Below, in pieces: positions 45,088 to 55,916 of a stretch of DNA of 64,000 nt. Below the pieces are notes generated by a model. It was given only the letters and a program-made list of their open reading frames with translations, did not search any database and had not been told where the DNA came from. Every line of letters begins with the position of its first letter. Within the stretch, counting starts at the first letter, position 1. The DNA is from Alistipes ihumii AP11 (GTDB lineage: Bacteria; Bacteroidota; Bacteroidia; Bacteroidales; Rikenellaceae), in NCBI RefSeq assembly GCF_025144665.1, contig NZ_CP102294.1, forward strand, positions 682,001-746,000, in the 5' to 3' direction. Both the position numbers and the translations under genes were made by a program.

Positions 45088-46902
45088 TTATTGCTGAACG
45101 GCGTCCATCGTCGTGAACTCCTCCGAGAACAATCCCGTCGTAACGCCGCTCATATAGCCGAAAGCGATGGCCAAATACCGGGTTCCGGGCTTCAGCTCAT
45201 CGCCCAGCAGGTCGCTCTGGCAGTAAAGCCCGTCCATCTTGCCTCGAACGCAATACATCTCGATATAGTCGCCCAACGTATAGACGACGGCCTGCATAAA
45301 CTCCTCGTCGGTCGTATAGTAGCCGCGCAACTCATAAGGCACCACTCCGATATAATACAATTCGTCGTCGACAGAAGGCGTGAAACTCAACACGCACGAT
45401 CTGTCGGTCCGTTCGCCCACCTGAATTTGGATGGTCATGTCGGACTTCTGGAATTCCGCGGTGGTTACGTTCTTCGTTGCGACCTGCGTCGTGCGTTCGC
45501 CCTCGGCACTCACACCGAACACGAACACCGTATAGTCGTGCTGAGGTTTGAACGGAGCGATGCCCAGATCGGAATTCGAGTTGAGCGTCTGCGTCCCCGA
45601 ATGAATCCGGGGATCGTTGACCCAATCGGTCTGCCAGCCTTCCTCCTCACTGATTTTCATAGCAGCCACTTCGTCCGGCGTGTGCGTTTCGAGGATAGAG
45701 GACTCCATGAAAGTCGCATAATAGCGCGTCGAGGAATTCGACGGCACGATCTCCACATCGACGGTCGAGGCTCCGATCTCGACGAAGCGGATATCGAACG
45801 TGCAGTCGTCGGTCAGCTCGGCTGCCGCTGTTCGGAAGGGCTTCTTGGAAATGTCGGTCGTGATCGCCCCACGGTCGAGGCCGAAAGCGAACGCATAATA
45901 GTCGGTACCGGAAAGAAGCGAGGCCACAGGGAACGACTTGGCCCCCAAATGAACGAAGTCGGACCATGTGGCGCCCGTCAATGCCATGTTGGACCTGATC
46001 TGGGCGACGGTCGCCTGCATCAGTTCGCTGTCGCTGCCATGGAAATCGTTTTCAAAGGCTTTTCGCTCGACATAGGCGACGTAATAGGAAACATCGTTGC
46101 GCTCGGGCGTCACCTCCAACAACACGCTGTTCTTGGTCACATCCCGCGGTTCAATCGTAAAGGAACAGTCGGTCATAGCCACCGTCTCGAAAATTTCCTT
46201 GACCAGCCCCGTCGTAAACTCGCCGTTCGCATCCATACCGTACGCATAGGCGCAATACTCGGTTCCGGGTTTGAATCCGTCTTTCGGAAATACCTGCTTG
46301 CCGGTATATAAGACACCGAACTCGAGATATTCGCTCAGGCTCATGCCCCATGAGTCGGCATCGGCTTTGAATCCTTCGAGATCGTGCTCCATCATCTCGC
46401 GACCGCTCGCATAAGAATCGATCACGCTCTTTTCGGCAACACCCAAAATGTACGTCATCGAAGCATCGTCGGGCTCCCAGGTTACCCGAGCCGAAGTCGT
46501 GGTCAGTTCCTCGATGCGAATGCCGATCGGGGGCTCGGCTCCCTGCTGCTCCACGACGAGTCGGACGCTCTCGGCATCCTCATAGGTCACGATCACTTCT
46601 CCCGTGCGAAGATCGTAATCGGGATTGGCATCGACATAGAAAAAAATTTTGCCCTCTGTCGAACAATCGAACGAATGAATCCATGTCGCCCCGCTCGACG
46701 AAGCTCGGACGCTCCCGCCGTTCGGGTTTTCAACGAGGCAGGATAGCTCCTGGGGGCCGCCGTCCGCACCGACCGTCAAAGGATTAGGAGTCACCGTCAA
46801 CTCGGCGGGAGCACTCCCTCCTTCCGACGAATCGTCGCAGGACTGAACGCCCGGCATCAAAAGGACCGTCAGGGCCCAAAAGAACAGTAAATGCTTTTTC
46901 AT
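45088..46902 (-). CDS. BACON-domain lipoprotein with repeated beta-sandwich modules
   Basis: 604 residues from the ATG at 46902. The signal ends PGVQSC, so the protein is a lipoprotein. Residues about 30-130 form a BACON domain (LTVTPNPLTVGADGGPQELS, then VTYEDAESVRLVVEQQG), a module often linked to glycan or mucin binding. About four fibronectin-like repeats of roughly 115 residues follow, each ending in a line like PGTEYCAYAYGMDANGEFTTG or GTDYYAFAFGLDRGAITTDI. There is no catalytic motif. It is probably a surface protein. It lies 240 bp downstream of adk on the same strand, with no link in function. Confidence 0.85.
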   Translation of the reverse strand: MKKHLLFFWALTVLLMPGVQSCDDSSEGGSAPAELTVTPNPLTVGADGGPQELSCLVENPNGGSVRASSSGATWIHSFDCSTEGKIFFYVDANPDYDLRTGEVIVTYEDAESVRLVVEQQGAEPPIGIRIEELTTTSARVTWEPDDASMTYILGVAEKSVIDSYASGREMMEHDLEGFKADADSWGMSLSEYLEFGVLYTGKQVFPKDGFKPGTEYCAYAYGMDANGEFTTGLVKEIFETVAMTDCSFTIEPRDVTKNSVLLEVTPERNDVSYYVAYVERKAFENDFHGSDSELMQATVAQIRSNMALTGATWSDFVHLGAKSFPVASLLSGTDYYAFAFGLDRGAITTDISKKPFRTAAAELTDDCTFDIRFVEIGASTVDVEIVPSNSSTRYYATFMESSILETHTPDEVAAMKISEEEGWQTDWVNDPRIHSGTQTLNSNSDLGIAPFKPQHDYTVFVFGVSAEGERTTQVATKNVTTAEFQKSDMTIQIQVGERTDRSCVLSFTPSVDDELYYIGVVPYELRGYYTTDEEFMQAVVYTLGDYIEMYCVRGKMDGLYCQSDLLGDELKPGTRYLAIAFGYMSGVTTGLFSEEFTTMDAVQQ

Positions 46903-47142
46903 AGTCGAACCAATAGTTTTAACTGCCGAACAATTCGCTCCGGCATTCGATGCGCTAAAGTATGAAATTTCCACGAGAAAATACCACGAAATATTAAGCA
47001 CGGATAATATAAACGGGCTGTCGACCGACAGTTTTTGCAGACAATACGCAAATCACGGTTACATCATAACCGTCGTTCGCATATTTTCAAGGAACACGCC
47101 CGAACACGGTTTTGAATAACCGCATCAAAAATCAAAAGACAA

Positions 47143-47751
47143 CTACCCGACACGGACAGACGCCGCATCCGGCTTTTCAAGCAGCGGATCGATCTGGCAG
47201 CAGATGGAACGGAATATCTCCTCTATGCTGCCGATTCCCCGAATCGCACGGAATTTGCCCTGCCGGCGATAATGATCGGCGACGACGGCCGTCTGAGCCT
47301 TATAAACATCGATCCGGTTCCGGATCACCGACTCGCAACTGTCGTCGGCACGTCCGCTCTCCTTGCCCCGCTTGAGCAGACGATCGATCAGCTCGTCGTC
47401 GGAAACCTCGAGCGCCAGCATCAGATTGACCGGCGTGCCGTGCTGTTCCATAATCTTGTCGAAAGCCTCGGCCTGCGGCGTCGTGCGCGGAAAACCGTCG
47501 AAAATGTTTCCTTTGCTCTCCTTATGCTTCGACACATAGTCGGCGATCAGGTCGATCACCAAAGCGTCGGGAGCCAGCTGCCCCTTGTCGATAAAGCCCT
47601 TCACGCTGAGGCCGAGAGGCGACCCCTGACGAATTTCCTCGCGGATCACCTCGCCGGTCGATATGTGGTGAAACCCGTATTTCTCGATCAGTCGGGCGGC
47701 CTGCGTCCCTTTGCCGGCCCCCGGAGGACCGAACAGCACGATATTCAGCAT
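47143..47751 (-). CDS. adk: Adenylate kinase
   Basis: 202 residues. P-loop GPPGAGKGT at 8-16, NMP-binding STGEVIREEI, and DGFPRTTPQAEAFD. The LID is of the short type (RGKESGRADDS), without a zinc-binding insertion. Adk balances AMP, ADP and ATP and is essential. A perfect promoter lies 39-69 bp upstream, overlapping the divergent thiL promoter. The C-terminal tail (PLLEKPDAASVRVG) is a little longer than usual. Confidence 0.95.
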   Translation of the reverse strand: MLNIVLFGPPGAGKGTQAARLIEKYGFHHISTGEVIREEIRQGSPLGLSVKGFIDKGQLAPDALVIDLIADYVSKHKESKGNIFDGFPRTTPQAEAFDKIMEQHGTPVNLMLALEVSDDELIDRLLKRGKESGRADDSCESVIRNRIDVYKAQTAVVADHYRRQGKFRAIRGIGSIEEIFRSICCQIDPLLEKPDAASVRVG

Positions 47752-47789
47752 CGGAATCGAAATTTAGCTTGATATGGAACAAACGTTGA

Positions 47790-47820
47790 CAAAATTAATA
47801 TAATTTTTCACCTGCGCAAA
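47790..47820 (-). promoter_or_regulatory. Perfect promoter of adk
   Basis: Minus-strand TTTG (47817-47820), exactly 19 bp, TAATTTTG (47790-47797). Start codon 39 bp downstream. Confidence 0.75.
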
Positions 47821-47836
47821 AGATAAACTATCTTTG
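47806..47836 (+). promoter_or_regulatory. Promoter of thiL
   Basis: TTTC (47806-47809), 19 bp, TATCTTTG (47829-47836). It overlaps the adk promoter by 15 bp, so polymerase cannot occupy both at once. Confidence 0.7.
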
Positions 47837-47865
47837 TAAATCTGCGACAGCAACCCGAATAACTT

Positions 47866-48888
47866 ATGGAAGGAAAAAAACGAACCGAAATCGCCGAAAT
47901 CGGAAAATTCGGACTCATCGAACGAATCTGCTCGCGCGTCGAGCCGCAAAACGCCTCGACGGTCAAAGGCTGCGGCGACGATACGGCCGTAATCGACGCG
48001 GGCGACCGCTACGTGCTGCTCTCGACCGAACTGCTGCTCGAGGGCGTACATTTCGACCTGACATACTATCCGCTGCAGCATCTGGGCTACAAGGCGGTCG
48101 TCGCGGGAATTTCCGATATCCTCGCCATGAACGGAACGCCGCGGCAGATCGAACTGGCGCTCGGCATCCCGGCCCGCTTCTCGGTCGAAATGATCGATCG
48201 GCTGTATGACGGGATACGAGCGGCCTGCGACCGTTACCGGACCGATCTGGCAGGCGGAGACACGACAGCCTCGGTCAACGGACTCGCAATCGGCGTGACG
48301 GCAGCGGGCGACGTCGCCAAGGACCGGATCGCCTACCGCAGCGGAGCGAAGCCGAACGACCTGATCTGCCTGAGCGGAGATCTGGGCGCCGCCTACATGG
48401 GACTCCATCTGCTCGAGCGGGAAAAGAGGGCATGCGGCGGACAACCCGATCCGAAACCGAAGTTCGAGGGACACGAGTACATTCTCGGGCGGCAACTGAA
48501 GCCCGAAGCCCGTACCGACATAATCGAACGGCTGGCCGAAGCGGGCATCGTGCCGACCTCGATGATCGACATCACGGACGGCCTGGCGTCCGAAACGCTG
48601 CACCTGTGCAAAAGTTCGGGTTGCGGAGCGCGCATCTACCTCGACCGCCTGCCGATCGCCCGACAGACGCACGATATGGCCGAAGAACTGCACGCCGATC
48701 CGGTCGTCGCGGCGCTCAACGGAGGTCAGGACTACGAGCTGCTGTTCACGGTGCCGCTATCGAAACAGCAGGAAATCTTCGCGCTGGGCGTCGACGTGAT
48801 CGGGCACGTCACGGCCGCAGGAACCGGCGCCATGCTCGTCACGCCCGACGGCTCGGAAATCGCGCTGAAGGCGCCGGGCTGGAAATAG
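47866..48888 (+). CDS. thiL: Thiamine-monophosphate kinase
   Basis: 340 residues, usual length. It phosphorylates thiamine monophosphate to the diphosphate, the cofactor of the E1 enzyme in this window. Family marks are the opening EIGKFGLIERI, GCGDDTAVI, LLSTELLLEGVHFDL, LAGGDTT and SMIDITDGLASE, the ATP- and magnesium-binding segments of the AIR-synthase/ThiL fold. The next gene starts 34 bp later on the same strand, suggesting cotranscription. Confidence 0.95.
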   Translation: MEGKKRTEIAEIGKFGLIERICSRVEPQNASTVKGCGDDTAVIDAGDRYVLLSTELLLEGVHFDLTYYPLQHLGYKAVVAGISDILAMNGTPRQIELALGIPARFSVEMIDRLYDGIRAACDRYRTDLAGGDTTASVNGLAIGVTAAGDVAKDRIAYRSGAKPNDLICLSGDLGAAYMGLHLLEREKRACGGQPDPKPKFEGHEYILGRQLKPEARTDIIERLAEAGIVPTSMIDITDGLASETLHLCKSSGCGARIYLDRLPIARQTHDMAEELHADPVVAALNGGQDYELLFTVPLSKQQEIFALGVDVIGHVTAAGTGAMLVTPDGSEIALKAPGWK

Positions 48889-48922
48889 CCGCGCGGCAGA
48901 AAACGCCTCCAAGGACGAAACG

Positions 48923-49855
48923 ATGCAAAAAATCGAATACGGCGATCTGTACAAATTCTTCGTCTCGGTCGGAGTCATTCTGATCGGGTTCGCCGTACTG
49001 ATTCCGTACTTTTACCTGAAAGAGGATTTCGGGCTCTGCGTCCCGCAGTCCGACATGGCCCGCTTCGAGCCGGAAGTACGGCAGATCATACGCACGAAAC
49101 AACAGCTGCTGCTCCGCGTGCAGAACTACGTTCCGTACCTGTCGCTCGCCATGTTCGCGACCGGGACCCTGTCGGTCGCTGCGGGACTGTACAAATGGAG
49201 CCGGCGGCAACGGCAGGCCGACGCCAAGTTCGATCTGGAAGTCAAACGGCTCGACTTGCAGATACGGGCGCTTTCGCCTGAGGAAACGAAAGAGAAGATC
49301 GCCCGCGAGGTGGACGAAATCACCCGGCAGAAACCCTCGGGAGCGAAAAAACCGGACAAGCCTTCCGGCCCGGTACAAGCCGGAGAGCGGGCAAGATACA
49401 TCAGCGAATACTACGACGTCGAGCGGGCGGTTATCGAATCGTTCGAGAAACGGCTGTCGGACAGGAAAGAATACGAGATAAAACCGCAGACGGAGATAGG
49501 CGACCGGCTGCACTTGGATATGCTGCTGCTTTCCCGCGACAACGGGCTCCGGAGCGACAAAATAATCGAGATCAAGTATTTCAGAAACGGGCTGAGCGGG
49601 AAATACGTTCTCGACATCGTTCGACAAATGAATACGTGCCTCTGCCGCTACCGGGGCCTTACGGGCAGACGGGCCGCGCCCGTGCTGCTGATCGTCTACA
49701 ACCGGGAACGCGACTCGGCGGAAAGCGCGGCCCGGTTCGGCGACAGAATCCGCTCGGCGGCCGAAGGTCTCCCGGATATGGAAGAGTTGAAAATGCGGCT
49801 GATCGACCGCTCGGAAATCGGTATGTTCGACCCGAGAGAACTGGTCGCGCAATAG
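48923..49855 (+). CDS. Membrane-anchored protein with PD-(D/E)XK nuclease-like domain
   Basis: 310 residues with two membrane helices (about 13-31 and 73-92) and a charged coiled-coil stretch (about 95-145, ending REVDEITRQKPSG). A C-terminal domain of restriction-endonuclease type follows: D199 in RLHLDMLLL, then E216-x-K218 in KIIEIKYF, then VLDIVRQMNTCLCRYRG, a helix with a possible QxxxY-type motif. The D-(x16)-ExK pattern is what PD-(D/E)XK nucleases use to hold magnesium. I know no named family with this layout. It starts 34 bp after thiL and may be on the same transcript. Confidence 0.75.
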   Translation: MQKIEYGDLYKFFVSVGVILIGFAVLIPYFYLKEDFGLCVPQSDMARFEPEVRQIIRTKQQLLLRVQNYVPYLSLAMFATGTLSVAAGLYKWSRRQRQADAKFDLEVKRLDLQIRALSPEETKEKIAREVDEITRQKPSGAKKPDKPSGPVQAGERARYISEYYDVERAVIESFEKRLSDRKEYEIKPQTEIGDRLHLDMLLLSRDNGLRSDKIIEIKYFRNGLSGKYVLDIVRQMNTCLCRYRGLTGRRAAPVLLIVYNRERDSAESAARFGDRIRSAAEGLPDMEELKMRLIDRSEIGMFDPRELVAQ

Positions 49856-50264
49856 CAGGAAACGTTCCGCAACGAGTAACTTTTTCCCGCTTTTCATTCC
49901 CCGGAAATCGCGCCGTTCCCGTTCGAAATAAAATTTACGAAAACCGGACGAAGTCCGTTTCGGAGCGCAAGCGGCGACTTTCGCCTACTTCGGCCCGTCC
50001 TCGGAGCCGCCCGGCCGCAGACCGTTTGTTACGATCCGCCACACGCGAGTTTCATTGAGTACGAGCCGGCTGCCACCATCGGCTACAAGCGACACGAAGC
50101 CGAACCGCATTGTCCGTTGACTTCAGCGTAACGATACGGGAACGCCGCCAAACAGAAACGAATTCAGGGAACGGCCCCTCTCCCCGCAGTAGGTACGAAC
50201 GGACGCGCCGGCACCTTCCGGAGTCGCAAACGGGAATACACGCGCATGTCCGGGAAGCAGGTAT
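49856..50264. other. Convergent spacer downstream of the leucine operon
   Basis: About 410 bases between the nuclease-like gene and the end of the leu operon. No leuB is here. I see no clear terminator for either side and no recognisable frame. Confidence 0.5.
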
Positions 50265-51800
50265 TTACGCCTGCATATTTTCCAGTTTGTTGAGCATCTT
50301 GAGCGTGGCCTTGATCGCCGCCTCGGTCTGGTCGGCATCCAGCCCGCGCGTCTTGAACGTCTCGCCCCGGTATTCCCAGGTAATGTAGGTCTGGACGAAA
50401 GCGTCGGTCCGGCCGCCGGGAGGAATCGAGACCGTATAGTTGACCAGCATCGGGAACTCGCGCCGGAGCTGCTCCTTGTATATCTTGCGAAGCGCGCGCA
50501 TAAAGGCGTCGTACTGGCCGTCGCCCGACGAGGTCTGCTCGTACTCCTCGTCGTTGATCCGGATCTTGAGCGTGGCCACGGGCCGGAGGCCCTGCGACAG
50601 CGACAGGTTGTAATTGAGAATGTGTACTTGCGTCTCGTAAACGTCCTGTTTCAGTACGTCGGCGATGATGTAGGGCAGGTCCTCCGACGTGACGGCCTGC
50701 TTCTTGTCGCCCAGCTCGATGATCCGCTCGGTCACCTTGCGCATCGCCTCGTCGTCGAGATCGATGCCGAGCGTTTCCAGATTCTTCTTGATATTGGCCT
50801 TGCCCGAGGTTTTTCCCAGCGCATACTCGCGGACACGGCCGAAACGTTCGGGCAGCAGATCGTTGTAATAGAGGTGGCTTTTGTTGTCGCCGTCGGCATG
50901 AATGCCCGCGCACTGCGTGAAGACATTTTCGCCGACGACCGGCTCGTTGGCCGGGATATGGATACCGGTATAGGTCTCGACCAACCGGCTCACATGGTTG
51001 ATGTTCTTCTCGACGATCGCGTTACGCACCTTCAGATGGTCGTTCAGCACAGCCGCAACGCTCGACAGGGGCGCGTTGCCGGCCCGCTCCCCCAGCCCGT
51101 TGACGGTCGTATGGATTCCCCGTACGCCCGCCTTGACAGCGGCCATGACATTCGCCACGGCCAGATCGTAATCGTTGTGGGCATGGAAGTCGAAATGCAG
51201 TTCCGGATAACGCTCGACCATCTCGCGGCAGAACGCATAGCACTCGTCGGGAGCGAGCACGCCGAGCGTATCGGGGATCATGAAACGCGCGATCGGCCGA
51301 TCGCGCAGCGCGTCGATCATCCCGTAAACGTAATCCTTGGAAAAGCGCATGCCGTTCGACCAGTCCTCCAGATAGAGATTGACCGCGATACCCTCGGCCG
51401 AGGCAGCCTCGATCGCCTCGCAAATATCGGCTACGTGCTGTTCGGGCGTCTTGCGCAACTGCAACTCGCAATGGCGCAACGAACCTTTGGCAAGCAGATT
51501 CATCACGCGGCATCCGGCATCGGCGATCCACCGCAGCGAAACTCCGCCGTCGACGAAACCCAAAACCTCCACCCGGTCGAGAAAACCGCGTTCCTCGGCC
51601 CAGCGGGCGATACGCCGCACCGACTCGAACTCTCCGTCGGAAACCCGGGCCGAGGCTACCTCGATCCGGTCGACATGCAGTTCGTCGAGCAACAGACGCG
51701 CGATGCTCAGCTTCTCACGCACGGTAAACGACACTCCCGAAGTCTGCTCGCCGTCGCGCAAGGTCGTATCCAGTATTTCGATGCGATCCACCATAGACAA
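50265..51800 (-). CDS. LeuA-like 2-isopropylmalate/citramalate synthase, second copy
   Basis: 511 residues of the DRE-TIM metallolyase family. The N-terminal TIM barrel has [15 protein letters not shown], the HAHND metal site, and NGLGERAGNAPLSSV. The C-terminal region (about 380-511) is the LeuA-type regulatory dimerisation domain. Citramalate synthases condense pyruvate with acetyl-CoA in the threonine-independent isoleucine pathway; IPM synthases use 2-oxoisovalerate. The active-site loop does not let me choose. It lies last in the leuA-leuC-leuD order. Two such synthases in one operon is known in Bacteroidetes. Sharing leuCD suggests a citramalate role for one of them. Confidence 0.85.
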   Translation of the reverse strand: MSMVDRIEILDTTLRDGEQTSGVSFTVREKLSIARLLLDELHVDRIEVASARVSDGEFESVRRIARWAEERGFLDRVEVLGFVDGGVSLRWIADAGCRVMNLLAKGSLRHCELQLRKTPEQHVADICEAIEAASAEGIAVNLYLEDWSNGMRFSKDYVYGMIDALRDRPIARFMIPDTLGVLAPDECYAFCREMVERYPELHFDFHAHNDYDLAVANVMAAVKAGVRGIHTTVNGLGERAGNAPLSSVAAVLNDHLKVRNAIVEKNINHVSRLVETYTGIHIPANEPVVGENVFTQCAGIHADGDNKSHLYYNDLLPERFGRVREYALGKTSGKANIKKNLETLGIDLDDEAMRKVTERIIELGDKKQAVTSEDLPYIIADVLKQDVYETQVHILNYNLSLSQGLRPVATLKIRINDEEYEQTSSGDGQYDAFMRALRKIYKEQLRREFPMLVNYTVSIPPGGRTDAFVQTYITWEYRGETFKTRGLDADQTEAAIKATLKMLNKLENMQA

Positions 51801-52039
51801 TCAATCTCTTTTTCAAAATCCGTCCGGAAATCCGTTCCGAGTCCCCGTCCCACCGGACGACAAGGGGTAGGGTCCTCGGCCGAGCGTTCCGAATCGCCGG
51901 CACTCGTCCCGGCCGGCCTTTCACTCCGCCCCCGGACTGCCCGCCCGATCACGCACGGAGCGGCAGCCCCCCGAAGACCATTTTTCACCGCCTGCCGTTC
52001 TGCGGACTTTCGCAGAACGACGGACGACCGAAGGACAAA

Positions 52040-52633
52040 CTACGCATGCGCCTGCTCGTAGCGGGTGATGTCGTCGCGGATGCTGAGCAGATAATCCACG
52101 TCGTCGTAGCCGTTCAGCAGACACTCCTTCTTATAGCCGTCGATGTCGAAAGACGCCTGCTCGCCGGTGGAGAGAATCGTGAACGTCTGATTCGGCAGAT
52201 CGACCTCGAAACGAGCCTGCGGATCGGCCGCGATCGCAGCGAAGATCTTTTCCAAGAAAGGCTCGCTGAGCTGAACCGGCAGCAGGCCGTTGTTCAGCGC
52301 ATTGTTCTTGAATATGTCGGCGAAAAAACTCGACACGACCACGCGGAAGCCGTAGTCGAAAATGGCCCAGGCCGCGTGCTCGCGCGACGAGCCGCAACCG
52401 AAGTTCTTCGCGGCGACCAAAATCTCGCCCCCGTAGCGCGAATCGTTCAGCGGAAAACCGTCCACGCGCGCGCCGGCCTTGTCGAAGCGCCAGTCGCGGA
52501 ACAGGTTGTCGCCGAATCCCTTCCGCTCGACGGCTTTCAGGAAGCGGGCGGGAATGATCTGGTCGGTATCGATGTTCTCTATGTTCAACGGGCAGGCCGT
52601 CGTCGTCAGACGGGTAAATTTCGGAATAGACAT
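52040..52633 (-). CDS. leuD: 3-isopropylmalate dehydratase small subunit
   Basis: 197 residues, normal length. Swivel-domain subunit with [32 protein letters not shown] and [10 protein letters not shown]. With LeuC it isomerises 2- to 3-isopropylmalate, and in many bacteria also citramalate to methylmalate. It starts 31 bp after leuC, and the synthase gene follows about 240 bp later on the same strand. Confidence 0.96.
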   Translation of the reverse strand: MSIPKFTRLTTTACPLNIENIDTDQIIPARFLKAVERKGFGDNLFRDWRFDKAGARVDGFPLNDSRYGGEILVAAKNFGCGSSREHAAWAIFDYGFRVVVSSFFADIFKNNALNNGLLPVQLSEPFLEKIFAAIAADPQARFEVDLPNQTFTILSTGEQASFDIDGYKKECLLNGYDDVDYLLSIRDDITRYEQAHA

Positions 52634-52664
52634 GACAAATATCGCTTTAAGTTCAACGAATCGG

Positions 52665-54068
<1,404 letters not shown>

Positions 54069-54089
54069 CTGTTCGGTATTTAAGTGTTC

Positions 54090-55604
54090 TTATTCTGCCT
54101 TCTCCGTCGCATTGAGCAGATTCAGCGCATCGACGAACGCCTCGACGGCCGCCTTCACGACATCGGTATTGGCCGAAAAGCCGTGGACGAGCATCTGTCC
54201 GCAACGCACCTGCACGTGTACGCGCCCCACGTCGTCGCTGCCCTTGTTCATCGCCTGAATCAGGAACTCGGTGATCTGCACCGTCTCGTTGATCAGCGTC
54301 TTGATCGCCTTGACGGCCGCATCGACCGGTCCGTTCCCGGTGCAGGTCGCCGTACGTTCGCTGCCGCCGATCTTCAGAATGACCGTCGCGGTCGGAATCA
54401 GCGTACCGGTCAGTATCTGCAAGTATTTCAGCTTGATCCGCTTGGTTATCTTCTCGCCCGTCGTCGCGCCGACCAGATAGAGCAGGTCGTCGTCGCGGAT
54501 ATCCTTCTTCTTATCGGCCAGATCGAGAAACTTGGCGTACACCTCGTCCAGCTCGGTCTGCTCGAGCTTGAAACCGAGCAGATCGAGACGATGGCTCAGC
54601 GCCGCGCGACCGCTGCGGGCCGTAAGCGCGATGACCGACTCGTCGAGTCCCACATCGACCGGATCGATGATCTCGTAGCTCTCGCGGTTCTTGAGCACGC
54701 CGTCCTGATGAATGCCCGACGAGTGGGCGAACGCATTGCGGCCGACGATCGCCTTGTTGGCCTGAACGGGCATGTTCATCATGCTGGCGACCATGCGGCT
54801 CGTCGAAGTCAGCAATTTCGAGTCGATGCTCGTATCGATGCCCAAGTGCTTGTGACAGCGCAACGCCATCACGACCTCCTCGAGCGCCGTGTTGCCGGCC
54901 CGCTCGCCGATGCCGTTGATCGTCACCTCGACCTGACGGGCTCCGCTGATCACGCCTTCGAGCGTGTTGGCCGTCGCCATGCCCAGATCGTTATGGCAAT
55001 GGGTCGAAATGATCGCGCGGTGGATGTTGGGCACATGCTCGACAAGATACCTGATCTTGCGGGCGTACTCCTGCGGCAGGCAATAGCCCGTCGTATCGGG
55101 GATGTTGACGACCGTCGCCCCGGCCCCGATCACGGCCTCGATCACGCGCGCGAGGTACTCGTTGTCGGCACGCCCGGCGTCTTCGGCATAGAACTCGACG
55201 TCCTCGACATACTTCTTCGCATGCCTGACGGCCGCTACGGCCCGCTCGATGATCTGCTCCGGAGTGGAATTGAGCTTATAGTAGATGTGCGAGTGCGATA
55301 CGCCGATGCCCGTATGTATCCGTTTGTGCTTGGCCAGAGCCAGCGCGTCGGCCGCCACGTCGATGTCGTTCTGCACGGCCCGCGTCAGCGCGCAGATCGT
55401 CGGCCGGGAAACGGCCTTCGATATTTCCCGGACCGAATTGAAATCGCCGGGACTCGACACGGGAAAGCCGGCCTCGATGATATCCACGCCCAGCGCTTCG
55501 AGCGCCCGGGCCACCTCCATTTTTTCGATCGTATTGAGCTGACAGCCGGGAACCTGTTCCCCGTCGCGCAGCGTCGTGTCGAAAATGTACAATTTCTCGC
55601 TCAT
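54090..55604 (-). CDS. leuA: 2-isopropylmalate synthase
   Basis: 504 residues. Condenses 2-oxoisovalerate with acetyl-CoA as the first step of leucine synthesis. TIM barrel with [12 protein letters not shown] at the N terminus, [10 protein letters not shown] for metal, and [15 protein letters not shown]. The C-terminal regulatory domain has [15 protein letters not shown], as in leucine-feedback-sensitive enzymes. It is the first gene of the operon. A strong AGGAGG ribosome site sits about 7 bp before the ATG, unusual in this phylum. Confidence 0.96.
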   Translation of the reverse strand: MSEKLYIFDTTLRDGEQVPGCQLNTIEKMEVARALEALGVDIIEAGFPVSSPGDFNSVREISKAVSRPTICALTRAVQNDIDVAADALALAKHKRIHTGIGVSHSHIYYKLNSTPEQIIERAVAAVRHAKKYVEDVEFYAEDAGRADNEYLARVIEAVIGAGATVVNIPDTTGYCLPQEYARKIRYLVEHVPNIHRAIISTHCHNDLGMATANTLEGVISGARQVEVTINGIGERAGNTALEEVVMALRCHKHLGIDTSIDSKLLTSTSRMVASMMNMPVQANKAIVGRNAFAHSSGIHQDGVLKNRESYEIIDPVDVGLDESVIALTARSGRAALSHRLDLLGFKLEQTELDEVYAKFLDLADKKKDIRDDDLLYLVGATTGEKITKRIKLKYLQILTGTLIPTATVILKIGGSERTATCTGNGPVDAAVKAIKTLINETVQITEFLIQAMNKGSDDVGRVHVQVRCGQMLVHGFSANTDVVKAAVEAFVDALNLLNATEKAE

Positions 55605-55648
55605 GACTTCTCCTCCCTATTTAACAACGTTCCAAAATCGCATTGTTA
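55605..55648 (-). promoter_or_regulatory. leuA leader with strong ribosome-binding site
   Basis: The short leader ends GGGAGGAGAAGTC before the ATG, a near-perfect Shine-Dalgarno. No leucine-rich leader peptide is visible, so classical attenuation is not supported. Confidence 0.5.
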
Positions 55649-55656
55649 CAAAATTA
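55649..55656 (-). promoter_or_regulatory. -7 box TAATTTTG of the leu operon
   Basis: Exact consensus on the minus strand, 45 bp before the leuA ATG. TTTG appears about 29 bp upstream, too far for the normal -33 box. Confidence 0.55.
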
Positions 55657-55916
55657 GCCCGATTGTTAAATTTTATCTCGAATTGCAAATATATAAATAC
55701 GACACCTAAAATCAAAATGAATCGCCGAACCGCTTCCCGGCCGCGCGGAAACCCCGGTTTGCCATCGGAAAAATCCGACCGCAAAAAGCGAAAAAAACGC
55801 ACGGCCGATCCACCAGCATTGCAAAAAATCACCCGACGTCCCGACATTCCGTCACGCGATACGAGGAAATCCCGTCTCGGAAGCCGGGACGAAATACCGG
55901 AACGTCCGGACCTCCG
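55657..55916. other. Spacer between leuA and recN
   Basis: With the leader, about 310 bases. The part next to leuA (55657-55720) is AT-rich, as expected for a promoter. The part next to recN is GC-rich and shows no clear terminator for the recN operon. Confidence 0.45.

Noticed and set aside
55605-55720. Leucine attenuator leader before leuA
   Set aside because: No short open frame with leucine codons and no terminator hairpin are visible.
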